A stretch of 64,000 nucleotides of DNA from Lachnospiraceae bacterium (lineage in GTDB: Bacteria; Bacillota; Clostridia; Lachnospirales; Lachnospiraceae): assembly GCA_017557525.1 (NCBI GenBank), contig JAFYYN010000005.1, positions 34,774 through 98,773 on the forward strand, written 5' to 3'. Positions 1-8,864 of this stretch are shown here, piece after piece (the stretch's first letter is position 1; each line of letters begins with the position of its first letter). The notes beneath the pieces are model-generated. The model saw only the letters and a list, made by a program, of their open reading frames with translations. It searched no databases and had not been told where the DNA came from. The position numbers and the translations under genes were made by a program.

Positions 1-586
1 ATTCCAGTATCCGGAGCATCAGCTTTTTGAGGCAACTGTTATTAAGGATGTCCTTTTCGGTCCTACAAATATGGGTATGGACAAGCTGAAAGCGGAGCTC
101 GCGGCATATGGAGCTCTGAAGGCTGTCGGTATAGGAGAAGACCTGATAGATGCATCCCCGTTTGAGCTTTCAGGAGGACAGAAGAGGCGTGTCGCTATAG
201 CGGGCGTGCTGGCGATGAGCCCTGAGATACTGATACTTGATGAGCCCACAGCAGGCCTTGACCCCGCAGGACGCACGGAAATCTTAAGGCTTCTAAAGAA
301 AATCCATGAGGATAATGGGATTACGGTCATACTGGTTTCCCACAGCATGGAGGATGTGGCGGAATACGCGGAAAGACTTATAGTCATAGATGACGGTGAA
401 ATAAAATATGATGACGAACCCCGTAAAGTATTTACACATATAGATGAATTAAGGAAAACGGGACTTGAAATACCCGAGTGTACTGAACTAGTGGGCAGGC
501 TGGCAGATCTTGGACTTAAGGTGGACAGAAGCTGCCTTACCGTTGATGAGGCAGTTGCATCCATACTTCAATCGACGGGTTATTGA
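1..586 (+). CDS. ecfA2: ECF transporter ATPase EcfA2, 3' part (start lies before the window)
   Basis: This is the energising ATPase of an energy-coupling-factor vitamin transporter; it hydrolyses ATP on the cytoplasmic face for exchangeable S-components. The reading frame is open from base 2, beginning with the Q-loop (FQYPEHQLFE), so Walker A is off the left edge. The ABC signature LSGGQKRRVAIAG and Walker B LILDEPTAGLD are visible, followed by the switch histidine in VSHSMEDV. The Q-loop and signature spelling, together with ecfT downstream, point to EcfA2 rather than EcfA1. The usual order is ecfA1-ecfA2-ecfT-truA, so ecfA1 is expected just left of the window. ecfT follows after an unusually long 187-base gap. 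Confidence 0.93.
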   Translation, partial: FQYPEHQLFEATVIKDVLFGPTNMGMDKLKAELAAYGALKAVGIGEDLIDASPFELSGGQKRRVAIAGVLAMSPEILILDEPTAGLDPAGRTEILRLLKKIHEDNGITVILVSHSMEDVAEYAERLIVIDDGEIKYDDEPRKVFTHIDELRKTGLEIPECTELVGRLADLGLKVDRSCLTVDEAVASILQSTGY

Positions 587-773
587 AAATTACCACTTCT
601 CCACGTTGTTACCGGCCTCTTCTCTCTTCGAGAGATGGAAGTATAGCAGAGTCACGACAAATGCCTAGTCAAAATTGAGTAAGGGTCCCGTTTGATCGTT
701 TGACGCACTTCGGGGTATTCGGTGTAGGACAAGATAGAAACACATATATAGAAAATACAAGGAAAAAAGGAAA
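587..773. repeat. Non-coding insertion between ecfA2 and ecfT with degenerate dispersed repeat
   Basis: No gene is seen here. The stretch contains a small hairpin around 617-645 (CTCTCTTCGAGAG core) and, near 700-731, a segment ending GTATTCGGTGTAGGAC. That segment resembles 53308-53336 (GCATTCGACGTAGGAC) and 58279-58290. These two ecf genes are normally nearly adjacent, so I infer that a palindromic repeat inserted within the operon. The ribosome site for ecfT (AAGGAAAAAAGGAAA) lies at the right end. Confidence 0.5.
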
Positions 774-1565
774 ATGCTTAGAGATTTAACCATAGGACAA
801 TATTATCCGGTTGAGTCGCCCATACACAGGCTCGACCCCAGAACGAAATTCCTGGGTACTATAATATATGTAGTATCCTTATTTCTGTTCAAAAGCTTCT
901 GGGGCTTTCTGCTTACGGGGGGCTTTCTTGTCATGGTTACAGTTCTGGCTCGTATCCCTCCGAAATATGTAATAAAGGGCATGCGGCCCATGCTTTTTCT
1001 GCTCCTTTTTATGATGATATTTAATCTTCTGCTTACTCCGGGTGAGGTTATAGGAGAATGGTGGATATTTTCTGTTACAAAAGAAGGTATTTATGCAGCT
1101 CTCTTTATGGGCCTCAGACTGGCGATGCTTGTACTGGGCTCCTCGCTTATGACATATACCACAACTCCCAATAAGCTTACGGCCGGTATGGAAAGCGTGT
1201 TTGGGTTTTTAAAGATATTTAAGGTTCCGGTGCATGAGCTGGCAATGATGATTTCGATAGCACTGAGGTTTATCCCGATTTTATTGGAAGAAACAAACAA
1301 GATCATGAAGGCTCAACAGGCAAGAGGAGCAGATTTTGAGACCGGAGGGCCGATAAAAAGAGCGAAAGCACTTATCCCAATTCTGATTCCGCTTTTTATT
1401 TCTTCCTTCAGACGTGCAGGGGAGCTGGCCGAAGCCATGGAGGCACGCTGCTACCATGGCGGTGAAGGCCGTACCAAGATGAAGCCGCTAAAATATCATA
1501 TCGGAGACTTAGTGGCATATATAGTACTTGCCGGACTAGTTGCCGGATGTATATTTATTCCATGA
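774..1565 (+). CDS. ecfT: ECF transporter transmembrane protein EcfT
   Basis: This is the membrane scaffold of the ECF transporter (CbiQ/EcfT family), which couples EcfA ATPases to substrate-binding S-components. The 263 residues include hydrophobic segments at about 27-45, 48-60, 72-90, 105-128 and 243-261. The two coupling-helix motifs are recognisable: ARG at about 183-185 and ARC at about 224-226, the latter with Cys where Gly or Ser is usual. Length is normal for the family. It lies downstream of ecfA2 and upstream of truA, the standard Firmicute order. The ThiW S-component encoded at 18111 is a plausible client. A strong terminator follows directly. Confidence 0.95.
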   Translation: MLRDLTIGQYYPVESPIHRLDPRTKFLGTIIYVVSLFLFKSFWGFLLTGGFLVMVTVLARIPPKYVIKGMRPMLFLLLFMMIFNLLLTPGEVIGEWWIFSVTKEGIYAALFMGLRLAMLVLGSSLMTYTTTPNKLTAGMESVFGFLKIFKVPVHELAMMISIALRFIPILLEETNKIMKAQQARGADFETGGPIKRAKALIPILIPLFISSFRRAGELAEAMEARCYHGGEGRTKMKPLKYHIGDLVAYIVLAGLVAGCIFIP

Positions 1566-1602
1566 TGTGACAAGGGGATGGTTCTCTTGTCACATTTTTA
1601 TT
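1566..1602 (+). terminator. Rho-independent terminator after ecfT
   Basis: TGTGACAAG (1566-1574) pairs perfectly with CTTGTCACA (1586-1594) and is followed by a T-rich tail. It ends the ecf transcript, so truA probably has its own promoter in 1603-1724. Confidence 0.88.
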
Positions 1603-1724
1603 TTGAAAGGAACAGTAACCTCTAATGATATAATAGTTGAATTTTAGATGGATTGGGTGTATTATATCTATAGTTTGTAACACGGTTTTTGGTATATTCT
1701 GATAGGTATATGGGAGTGACGACA

Positions 1725-2609
1725 TTGCGACGTATAATGATCACAATTGCATATGATGGGACCGAATACGTCGGATGGCAGATGCAGCCTAACGGGGTAG
1801 CGGTAGAGCAGGTGATAAACAAGGCGCTAAGCGAATTGCTAAAGGAAGACATTATCATCGCCGGAGCTTCACGAACGGACTCGGGTGTACATGCTGATGG
1901 AAATGTTGCAGTATTTGATACCGAAACACGTATCCCGGCAGATAAGATATGTTTTGCACTTAACCAGAGGTTACCCAAGGATATAGTATGTACTTCAAGC
2001 TGTGAGGTAAATCCCGATTTTCATCCCAGACACGCTGACTGCACAAAGACCTATGAATACCGTATATACAATGCAGTGCACCCCGATCCCTTAAAACGCA
2101 GATATTCGTATTTCGTATATGTACCATTGGATATAGAGGCTATGCGAAAAGCGGCTGAATATCTAAAAGGCGAGCATGATTTCGCAAGTTTTTGCTCCGC
2201 ACATGCGCAGGTAAAGACTACGGTAAGGAACATATATTCACTTGACATAACCACAACAGACATTACTCCTGTTGAGACCGGAGGAGAAAATCAAAGGCTT
2301 CCCCTTGAGGGGAAGCTGACTGATGAGGTGTTACCTTCTAAGAAATACATGGCAAACGACATCATAATCCGTATCAGCGGAAACGGATTCCTTTACAATA
2401 TGGTGCGTATCATAGTCGGTACGCTTGTTAAGGTCGGGTATCATTTTTATCCGCCTGAGTATGTGAAAACAATACTTGAGGCATGTGACAGGACAAAGGC
2501 CGGACCAAAGGCACCGGCAGAAGGCTTGAAACTGGTCGGGATAGAGTACAGAAAAGAAGACTATATCCCGATAACTATAAAAAAAGAGGAGGTTTCAAAT
2601 GAAGATTAG
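1725..2609 (+). CDS. truA: tRNA pseudouridine(38-40) synthase TruA, with repeat-encoded insertion
   Basis: TruA isomerises uridines 38-40 of the tRNA anticodon arm. The catalytic loop ASRTDSGVHADG carries the conserved Asp at about residue 52, and the family motif GNGFLYNMVRIIVGTL is near residue 220. I chose the TTG at 1725 because GGGAG lies 8 bases upstream and the product then starts MRRIMITIAYDG, as is usual for TruA; an ATG at 1710 and a TTG at 1689 are also in frame. Residues 191-203 are encoded by a copy of the dispersed palindromic repeat (2296-2332), which passes through in frame between two beta strands. The 3' end overlaps the next gene by 11 bases. Confidence 0.95.
   Translation: MRRIMITIAYDGTEYVGWQMQPNGVAVEQVINKALSELLKEDIIIAGASRTDSGVHADGNVAVFDTETRIPADKICFALNQRLPKDIVCTSSCEVNPDFHPRHADCTKTYEYRIYNAVHPDPLKRRYSYFVYVPLDIEAMRKAAEYLKGEHDFASFCSAHAQVKTTVRNIYSLDITTTDITPVETGGENQRLPLEGKLTDEVLPSKKYMANDIIIRISGNGFLYNMVRIIVGTLVKVGYHFYPPEYVKTILEACDRTKAGPKAPAEGLKLVGIEYRKEDYIPITIKKEEVSNED
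2296..2332 (+). repeat. Repeat A copy inserted in frame within truA
   Basis: The palindrome GCTTCCCCTTGAGGGGAAGC (2297-2316) is followed by TGACTGATGAGGTGTT. It matches the copies at 26032-26079 and 51181-51231 but lacks the middle GTCTGCGAAGCAGAC hairpin. It is read as RLPLEGKLTDEVL, and the GATGAGGTGT part does not create a stop in this frame. Confidence 0.9.
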
Positions 2610-5001
2610 TTTGAAGAAGGCATCCGTATTTAAAGTACTGGTTGCGGCAATAGCTATCCTGACAGTAATGCTTATTGCCCCGCAGGTTAAGACCAGGGCA
2701 GCAGAAGGAGAGTATCTGCAGGATGAAGCAAGATCCATGATCGATGAGATCAATGAATTCAGACACAGTTCGGAAGCATGGTATTGGAACGAGGATGATT
2801 CTGCAAAAGTAACCTGTAGCGGGCTTGGAGATCTGATATATGATGTGGAGCTGGAGAAGGTAGCAATGCTGCGCGCTAAAGAAATAGCTGAATCATTCAG
2901 CCATACCAGGCCCAATGGTGAAAGCTGCTTTACAGCATATGATGATTGTGGCTATAACTGGCAGATTACTGTAGGAGAAAATATAGCATACGGACAGCCA
3001 ACTGCACATTCAGTTTACATGGCATGGCGTGAGGATGACTATAAATATGCCGGTCAGGGTCACAGGCGTAATATGCTTAACTCACAGTTTAAAGCAATAG
3101 GAATAGGCTGTTACAGTGTTAACGGCAGAAAATACTGGGTACAGGAGTTTGCGGGAAATACTCCTACAGTGACACTTACACCCAGTCCCGAGCCTACAGC
3201 AAATGTAACTGCAACACCTGATCCGACCAAGGAAGTTACCCCTGAACCTACAAAAGAAGTTACTCCTGAGCCGACTAAAGAACCTGCAAAGAAGAGTCTC
3301 GCTTCAGTAAGTTTTTCTTTTACTGATATAAGGACCGGTAAAACCGTAAACTTTAAGGGCAACGACGGAGTACCTAAAGTAATCGTATTAGGCGGACTCG
3401 GTAGCTGCTATAATACGATCAGTGCTATGAAGAGCTTTACATCACTGATGCCTAAGATAGATGGTGATTTCGAGTTATACGCACTTGATATTAAGGATAA
3501 TTCAGAGGATTCAATCTTAAATTGGTTAGCTGATGACGGTATTATATCATCCGCTCATATAACATCCATAAACAATATTTCAGGTTCAAGCTATTGGGGT
3601 CTTTACCAGTACGGACAGGATGCTATTGAAGCCGCAGGTGACAACTGGCTCATGCCAATGGTATTATACATTGATGGGAATGGCAATCTGTCCTCTGCAA
3701 CAGTAAATTTCCAGTCAAAGGATGTTATAGAGAGTGAACTGGGTAAGATTGTAAAATTTGGCAAAGCAGTTACACCTGAACCCACTAAGGAAATCACACC
3801 TGAGCCTACAAAAGTGGTAACACCCGAGCCTACAAAGGAAATTACACCTGAGCCTACAAAAGTGGTAACACCTGAGCCTACAAAGGAGATAACCCCCGAA
3901 CCCACAAAAGAGATAACTCCGGCACCGACACAGGGTGCAAAGGCAAACGGTACATTCTCCGGGACCACATTTGAAATGACGGATGTCCTTACCGGATCCA
4001 AGGCTACGTTTGATGGTGGAGACGGAAAAGCAAAGATTATTCTTTTCGGTGACTTAAGCTCCTGCTGGAACACACTGGATATTGTGGATTCTTTTGGTTA
4101 CGGGATGTCATACATAGATTATGATGTAAAAATATATCTTATCGACACAAAGAATTCCAAGGACAGTAATCTTAAAACATGGCTCAATTACGCAAATATC
4201 AACGATTCAATGTTTGCTTCGGCAGAAAAGAAAGTTAAAGCTACCGGAGATATGACCGTTGAAGAAATAAAGAAAACCATACTTTCAGCTGCAGGAGTTA
4301 AGGCAAAAGGAAAGAGATACAATTTTGTATCACCTGCCTTGGCATATATCGATGGAAACGGGGATATTGTTGCAGCTACCACAGGATATGTAGACTATGA
4401 GAATATAATCCCGTATATGGATTATCTGATGGACAAGAATGCTGATATCAGCGTAATCCATCGTTCCGGGAATACTGAGACAATCGTAGAGAATACTATA
4501 AAGAGTGATACATCTGTTGTACAGAAGGTATTAAGGACGGATGTAATGGGCGGCAAGAGCATAGATGTATTCAAGGTTAACAAGAAGGGAAAGAAAGAAA
4601 ATACTTCTTATACTGTAACCGGGAAAAATACAGCGACTCTTATGTCCACCATTACGGATCTTACAAAGCTCACTATTCCTTCATATGTAAAGATAGGCGG
4701 AAAGAAGTACTATGTTACCGTTGTTGATCAGCCGGGTAACCCTCAGCTTTCCAAGGTAACACAGGTTACTATAGGCAGCAAGGTAAAGAAACTGACAGCG
4801 AATGCATTTAAGTCTGTAAATAAACTTTCTGTAGTAAACATAACTGCAGGCAAACTTAAGACTATAGAAAAAGGTGCATTTTCAATGACTGATGAAAACA
4901 CGGTATTCAATATCAAGGGTACTAAGAACCAGTTTGAGAATGTTAAGAAGCTTCTTATTGCATCCGGAGTAAGTGAAAAAGCGACATTTATAAACAAATA
5001 A
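2599..5001 (+). CDS. Secreted CAP/SCP-domain protein with two redoxin-like domains and LRR-like C-terminus
   Basis: An 800-residue secreted protein. Residues 1-35 form a signal peptide (KVLVAAIAILTVMLIA core, probable cleavage in TRAAEG). Residues about 40-190 are a CAP/SCP domain with the conserved SHTRPNG, GENIAYG and GHRRNML segments. A TPEPTKE-repeat linker follows, then a redoxin-like domain with one Cys (GLGSCYNT), a longer TPEPTK linker, a second copy of that domain (DLSSCWNT), and a C-terminal segment resembling BspA-type leucine-rich repeats (VTIGSKVKKLTANAFKSV). Neither redoxin copy has a CxxC pair, so thiol-disulfide activity is uncertain. AGAGGAGG precedes the ATG, which overlaps the end of truA. 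The gene sits between truA and rplM, which are normally adjacent. Its ligand or role is unknown; a cell-surface or extracellular function is inferred. Confidence 0.85.
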   Translation: MKISLKKASVFKVLVAAIAILTVMLIAPQVKTRAAEGEYLQDEARSMIDEINEFRHSSEAWYWNEDDSAKVTCSGLGDLIYDVELEKVAMLRAKEIAESFSHTRPNGESCFTAYDDCGYNWQITVGENIAYGQPTAHSVYMAWREDDYKYAGQGHRRNMLNSQFKAIGIGCYSVNGRKYWVQEFAGNTPTVTLTPSPEPTANVTATPDPTKEVTPEPTKEVTPEPTKEPAKKSLASVSFSFTDIRTGKTVNFKGNDGVPKVIVLGGLGSCYNTISAMKSFTSLMPKIDGDFELYALDIKDNSEDSILNWLADDGIISSAHITSINNISGSSYWGLYQYGQDAIEAAGDNWLMPMVLYIDGNGNLSSATVNFQSKDVIESELGKIVKFGKAVTPEPTKEITPEPTKVVTPEPTKEITPEPTKVVTPEPTKEITPEPTKEITPAPTQGAKANGTFSGTTFEMTDVLTGSKATFDGGDGKAKIILFGDLSSCWNTLDIVDSFGYGMSYIDYDVKIYLIDTKNSKDSNLKTWLNYANINDSMFASAEKKVKATGDMTVEEIKKTILSAAGVKAKGKRYNFVSPALAYIDGNGDIVAATTGYVDYENIIPYMDYLMDKNADISVIHRSGNTETIVENTIKSDTSVVQKVLRTDVMGGKSIDVFKVNKKGKKENTSYTVTGKNTATLMSTITDLTKLTIPSYVKIGGKKYYVTVVDQPGNPQLSKVTQVTIGSKVKKLTANAFKSVNKLSVVNITAGKLKTIEKGAFSMTDENTVFNIKGTKNQFENVKKLLIASGVSEKATFINK

Positions 5002-5040
5002 ATGGCTTGTTTTTGCAGAGCAAATATCAATACCAAAATA

Positions 5041-5086
5041 AAAGGCATAAAAGTAACTTAAAAAATTACTTTTATGCCTTTGCATT
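5041..5086 (+). terminator. Strong terminator after the CAP-domain gene
   Basis: AAAGGCATAAAAGTAA (5041-5056) pairs with TTACTTTTATGCCTTT (5066-5081) over 16 bases. It is the strongest hairpin in this intergenic region and separates the CAP gene from the ribosomal operon. Confidence 0.88.
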
Positions 5087-5128
5087 ATAATTTTTTATAA
5101 ATTTTTTAAAAAATATTCAATTAAAGCA

Positions 5129-5157
5129 TTGACAAAACAAAAAAATCATAATATACT
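5129..5157 (+). promoter_or_regulatory. Housekeeping promoter of rplM-rpsI
   Basis: TTGACA (5129-5134), a 17-base spacer and TATACT (5152-5157) form a near-consensus sigma-A promoter. It gives the two ribosomal genes their own start, independent of truA. Confidence 0.9.
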
Positions 5158-5279
5158 CTACACTGTTGCGCGAGAAATCGCCACACAAAAAGATTTACAT
5201 ATTCCTGGTGTCTTTACACATGGGAGTGGTATAAAGGCAGATTTATCTGCCGATCAGTATTTTTACAGGAGGAACAGAA
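5158..5279 (+). ncRNA. Structured 5' leader of rplM (probable L13 leader)
   Basis: About 115 bases lie between the promoter and rplM. They contain GCGCGAGAAATCGC near the 5' end and a stem GGCAGA/TCTGCC at about 5237-5252, just before the ribosome site AGGAGG. A conserved autoregulatory L13 leader at this position is known in Firmicutes; the assignment here rests on position and folding by eye. An open frame across the promoter and leader is not a gene. Confidence 0.6.
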
Positions 5280-5732
5280 ATGGATACAACAAAGAGCTAC
5301 ATGCCCAGTGGAAAGACCATTGAGAGAAAATGGTACGTTGTAGACGCAGAAGGCCAGACATTAGGTCGTCTCTGCTCAGAGATTGCAAATGTATTAAGAG
5401 GCAAGAATAAGCCTACTTTCACACCTTTCCTTGATATGGGTGACAATGTTATCGTTGTTAACGCAGCTAAGATCAAGGTTACAGGTAAGAAACTTGATCA
5501 GAAGATTTACTACAACCACTCAGATTATCCGGGTGGACTTCGTGAGACCACACTTCGTCAGATGCTTGCTAAGAAGCCTGAGGAGGTTATCCGTCTTGCA
5601 GTAAAGGGCATGCTTCCCAAGGCAGCTCTTGGACGCGAAATGATCAAGAAGCTTCATGTATATGCAGGTCCCGAGCATGAGCAGCAGGCTCAGAAGCCCG
5701 AAGTACTTGTTATCAACACAAAGCTTAACTAA
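5280..5732 (+). CDS. rplM: 50S ribosomal protein L13
   Basis: A structural protein of the large ribosomal subunit. The sequence shows the family hallmarks: [21 protein letters not shown] near the N-terminus, [27 protein letters not shown] and [23 protein letters not shown]. The 150-residue length is slightly above the usual 142-148, mostly from the N-terminal [20 protein letters not shown] precedes the ATG by a normal distance. It pairs with rpsI 23 bases downstream, as in nearly all bacteria. Confidence 0.98.
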   Translation: MDTTKSYMPSGKTIERKWYVVDAEGQTLGRLCSEIANVLRGKNKPTFTPFLDMGDNVIVVNAAKIKVTGKKLDQKIYYNHSDYPGGLRETTLRQMLAKKPEEVIRLAVKGMLPKAALGREMIKKLHVYAGPEHEQQAQKPEVLVINTKLN

Positions 5733-5755
5733 TCGGGTGAAAGGAGAAAATTAAA

Positions 5756-6157
5756 ATGGCTAAAGATACATCCAGATTCTACGGAACAGGAAGAAGAAAA
5801 AGCAGTATTGCCAGAGTATATTTAATGCCCGGAACAGGCAAGATTACTGTTAATAAGAGAGATATTGATGCATATTTCGGTCTTGAGACCTTAAAGGTTG
5901 TTGTTCGTCAGCCCTTAGAGCTTACCAACACCCTTGATAAGTTTGATGTACTTGTTAACGTTCACGGCGGTGGATTTACCGGTCAGGCAGGCGCTATCAG
6001 ACATGGTATTTCACGTGCACTTCTTCAGGCAGATTCAGAGGAGTACAGACCTTTACTTAAGAAGGCTGGTTTCTTAACTCGTGACCCTCGTATGAAGGAA
6101 AGAAAGAAGTACGGCTTAAAGGCAGCTCGTCGTGCACCTCAGTTCTCAAAGAGATAA
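5756..6157 (+). CDS. rpsI: 30S ribosomal protein S9
   Basis: A small-subunit ribosomal protein whose C-terminal tail reaches the decoding P-site t[22 protein letters not shown] at the N-terminus, [21 protein letters not shown] in the middle and the basic tail ending QFSKR are diagnostic. The length of 133 residues is normal. AAAGGAGA precedes the ATG. It is co-transcribed with rplM and followed by a terminator. Confidence 0.98.
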   Translation: MAKDTSRFYGTGRRKSSIARVYLMPGTGKITVNKRDIDAYFGLETLKVVVRQPLELTNTLDKFDVLVNVHGGGFTGQAGAIRHGISRALLQADSEEYRPLLKKAGFLTRDPRMKERKKYGLKAARRAPQFSKR

Positions 6158-6164
6158 TATTTTA

Positions 6165-6196
6165 CAAACCCTGGAATCGATTTCCGGGGTTTTTTG
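6165..6196 (+). terminator. Terminator after rpsI
   Basis: AACCCTGGAA and TTTCCGGGGTT form a stem with one mismatch, followed by a run of T. Only about 20 bases remain before copA, so copA is probably expressed by readthrough or from a promoter not recognised here. Confidence 0.8.
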
Positions 6197-6216
6197 CTAT
6201 AAAGGAAGGAGGCACC

Positions 6217-8757
6217 ATGGAACAGTATAATGTAACGGGGATGAGCTGTGCTGCCTGCCAATCAAGAGTTGAGAAAGCTGTAAGTGCTGTAGATGGCGTT
6301 GAAAGCTGTGCGGTAAGCCTGCTTACAAACTCCATGGGTGTTGAAGGGACTGCTTCACCTGAAAAAATAATAGCAGCTGTTGAGGCAGCAGGATATGGGG
6401 CGAGTATAAAGGGTAAAAATGGTACCGGGAGCCGGGCAACCGGGATGGAAGATCCGTTAAAGGATACAGAGACGCCTAAAATGAAAAAAAGGCTTATAGC
6501 CTCGGTGATCCTTTTGATACCTCTTATGTATGTTTCTATGGGACACATGCTGCTTGATCTGCCGCTGCCAGGTTTTCTTGACGGAAATCATGTGGCAATG
6601 GGTTTGTATGAACTTTTGATATCCGGCATGATCATGGTGATCAATCAAAAGTTCTTTGTCAGCGGTTTTAAGGGGCTTATACACAGATCTCCCAATATGG
6701 ACACCCTTGTAGCTTTAGGGGCAACCGCGTCATTTGCATACAGCGTTGTTGCTCTGTTTGCCATGACAGGTTCCGTCCTTGATAATGACACTGATCAGGT
6801 AATGTTTTATATGGATCAGTTTTATTTTGAGGCTGCTGCGATGATCCTGACGCTGATCACTGTCGGGAAAATGCTTGAAGCAAGGTCCAAAGGAAAAACA
6901 ACAAATGCTCTTAAAGGGTTGATGAACCTTTCTCCGAAAACGGCAGTGATTATCCGTGACGGCGTTGAAACTACTGTGCCCATAGAGCAAGTAAAGGTTG
7001 GAGACAGATTTGCAGTAAGACCCGGAGAAAGCATACCGGTGGATGGTATAGTGTCAGAGGGAGAAAGTGCTGTAAATGAATCGGCCCTTACCGGAGAGAG
7101 CCTTCCCGTAGAAAAGAAAATAGGAGACACTGTATCTGCGGCTACAATAAATACATCAGGCTATATGGTCTGCGAAGCAACAAGAGTCGGTGAGGATACC
7201 ACTCTTTCTGCGATCATAAAAATGGTTAGCGATGCAGCTGCAACGAAAGCGCCTATTGCAAAAATAGCCGACAGGGTATCGGGAGTTTTTGTCCCGGTGG
7301 TTATAGGGATAGCTTTTGTAACATTTATAGTATGGCTGATAACAGGACAGGGTGTGGGTTACGCCATAGCCAGGGCAGTATCGGTGCTTGTCATAAGCTG
7401 TCCGTGTGCACTTGGCCTTGCTACTCCTGTGGCGATAATGGTTGGAAACGGCGTAGCCGCAAAAACAGGTATTCTGTTTAAAACGGCAGCTTCCTTAGAA
7501 CAGGCCGGAAAAACCAGGATAGTTGCACTTGATAAAACCGGTACTATCACAACAGGAGAGATGAAGGTTACCGATATTCATCCCCTTAACGGAGTAGCTG
7601 AAAATGAGCTGCTGTGTGTAGCATATGCCCTTGAGTCCAAAAGTGAGCATCCGATCTCAAAGGCGGTAACAGAGTATTCCAAAGCAAAAAATATAACACT
7701 AAAAGCTACTACAGATTTTGATGTGCTTTCCGGTAACGGCTTAAAAGCGAGACTTGACAGCGACGTTATATATGGGGGCAATTTAAAATATATAGGCAGT
7801 GTCGTAAGCAAGATTGGAAACGAAACAAAAGCAGTTACAGACAGATTGTCAAGGGAAGGAAAAACACCTATACTGTTTGCAAAGGGTGATGGACTCCTTG
7901 GAGTGATCGGAGTATCAGATGTTATAAATGAGGATTCTCCCGAAGCTATAGCAGAACTAAAAAATATGGGCATTCACGTAGTGATGCTTACCGGAGATAA
8001 CGAGGTAACCGCAGAGGCTATAGCTCTACAGGCGGGTGTTGATGAGGTAGTTGCATCGGTAAAGCCTGATGGCAAGGAGGCGGTCGTAAGAAAACTTATG
8101 GAGCATGGGACAGTTACCATGGTTGGAGACGGGATAAATGATGCTCCCGCATTAACCTCTGCAGACCTTGGGATTGCGATAGGTGCCGGTACGGATATCG
8201 CCATAGATGCAGCGGATGTTGTCCTTATGAAAAACAGCATAAAGGATGTTGCTGCAGCAATAAGGATATCAAGAAGTACCATCAGGAATATCCATGAGAA
8301 TCTGTTCTGGGCATTCTTTTACAACGCTTTGGGGATCCCGCTTGCCGCTGGCTGTTATATAGCAGCATTTGGATGGGAGCTTAATCCGATATTCGGGGCA
8401 GCGGCGATGGGACTGTCAAGCTTCTGTGTAGTAACCAATGCCCTGCGGCTTAACTGGATAAAGCCCTATGACAGTAAAAGAGATAAAAAAGTTAAAAACC
8501 CGGTAACAGGGACTATAATAGAACAAAACAAAAACACAAAGGAGAACGAAGAAATGAAGATCAAAGTAAACGGAATGATGTGCGCACATTGTGAGGCTCA
8601 TGTAAAGAAGGCTTTAGAGGCAATTGACGGAATTGAAAGTGTAGTGGCATCACATGAAGAAAATCTTGTTACTATCACAAATTCAAAGGATATAGATGAG
8701 TCATTGATCAAGGCAGCAGTAGAAGAAGCAGGCTATGAATATGCGGGAATGCTTTAA
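6217..8757 (+). CDS. copA: Copper-exporting P-type ATPase with N- and C-terminal heavy-metal-associated domains
   Basis: A P1B-type ATPase that exports Cu(I) across the cytoplasmic membrane. Residues 1-68 form a heavy-metal-associated domain with GMSCAAC. Membrane segments flank the actuator motif TGES, and the metal-binding CPC is at residues 395-397. The phosphorylated Asp is about residue 439 (DKTGT), and MLTGDN and [11 protein letters not shown] close the ATP-binding region. Residues 780-846 form a second metal-binding domain (MMCAHC) after a charged linker, unlike most CopA proteins, where such domains are all N-terminal. That C-terminal part begins with an in-frame ATG preceded by AAAGGAG (see the nested entry). 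GGAAGGAGG precedes the start ATG. Confidence 0.95.
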   Translation: MEQYNVTGMSCAACQSRVEKAVSAVDGVESCAVSLLTNSMGVEGTASPEKIIAAVEAAGYGASIKGKNGTGSRATGMEDPLKDTETPKMKKRLIASVILLIPLMYVSMGHMLLDLPLPGFLDGNHVAMGLYELLISGMIMVINQKFFVSGFKGLIHRSPNMDTLVALGATASFAYSVVALFAMTGSVLDNDTDQVMFYMDQFYFEAAAMILTLITVGKMLEARSKGKTTNALKGLMNLSPKTAVIIRDGVETTVPIEQVKVGDRFAVRPGESIPVDGIVSEGESAVNESALTGESLPVEKKIGDTVSAATINTSGYMVCEATRVGEDTTLSAIIKMVSDAAATKAPIAKIADRVSGVFVPVVIGIAFVTFIVWLITGQGVGYAIARAVSVLVISCPCALGLATPVAIMVGNGVAAKTGILFKTAASLEQAGKTRIVALDKTGTITTGEMKVTDIHPLNGVAENELLCVAYALESKSEHPISKAVTEYSKAKNITLKATTDFDVLSGNGLKARLDSDVIYGGNLKYIGSVVSKIGNETKAVTDRLSREGKTPILFAKGDGLLGVIGVSDVINEDSPEAIAELKNMGIHVVMLTGDNEVTAEAIALQAGVDEVVASVKPDGKEAVVRKLMEHGTVTMVGDGINDAPALTSADLGIAIGAGTDIAIDAADVVLMKNSIKDVAAAIRISRSTIRNIHENLFWAFFYNALGIPLAAGCYIAAFGWELNPIFGAAAMGLSSFCVVTNALRLNWIKPYDSKRDKKVKNPVTGTIIEQNKNTKENEEMKIKVNGMMCAHCEAHVKKALEAIDGIESVVASHEENLVTITNSKDIDESLIKAAVEEAGYEYAGML
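8554..8757 (+). CDS. Possible nested CopZ-like copper chaperone made by internal initiation in copA
   Basis: The last 67 codons of copA begin with ATG at 8554, in frame, 9 bases after AAAGGAG (8538-8544). This is as good a ribosome site as most genes here have. The encoded product, starting [17 protein letters not shown], has the size and fold signature of a free CopZ chaperone. Either copA and copZ fused by loss of a stop while keeping the ribosome site, or both a long CopA and a short CopZ are made. The sequence cannot tell which. Confidence 0.45.
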   Translation: MKIKVNGMMCAHCEAHVKKALEAIDGIESVVASHEENLVTITNSKDIDESLIKAAVEEAGYEYAGML

Positions 8758-8785
8758 TAACGGTATACGACTTTTTAAAAAATAG

Positions 8786-8814
8786 TGGATAAAGAAAACG
8801 TTTTATGATATACT
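8786..8814 (+). promoter_or_regulatory. Promoter candidate for the CapA-family gene
   Basis: TGGATA (8786-8791), a 17-base spacer and TATACT (8809-8814) with an extended TGA just upstream. The -35 is weak and the -10 perfect. Confidence 0.6.
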
Positions 8815-8864
8815 GAATCTGTTTATGGGACTCGGAAAATCAGAGTAACATTGGGAGAGAAGGT

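Noticed and set aside
3200-3940. Tandem TPEPTKE-coding repeats, seen on both strands, as a possible CRISPR or satellite array
   Set aside because: The repeats are in frame within one secreted protein, have irregular copy structure and no unique spacers; the mirrored minus-strand frame is a by-product.
5129-5323. Open frame across the promoter and leader of rplM
   Set aside because: It covers the -35/-10 and the structured leader and overlaps the true rplM start in another frame.
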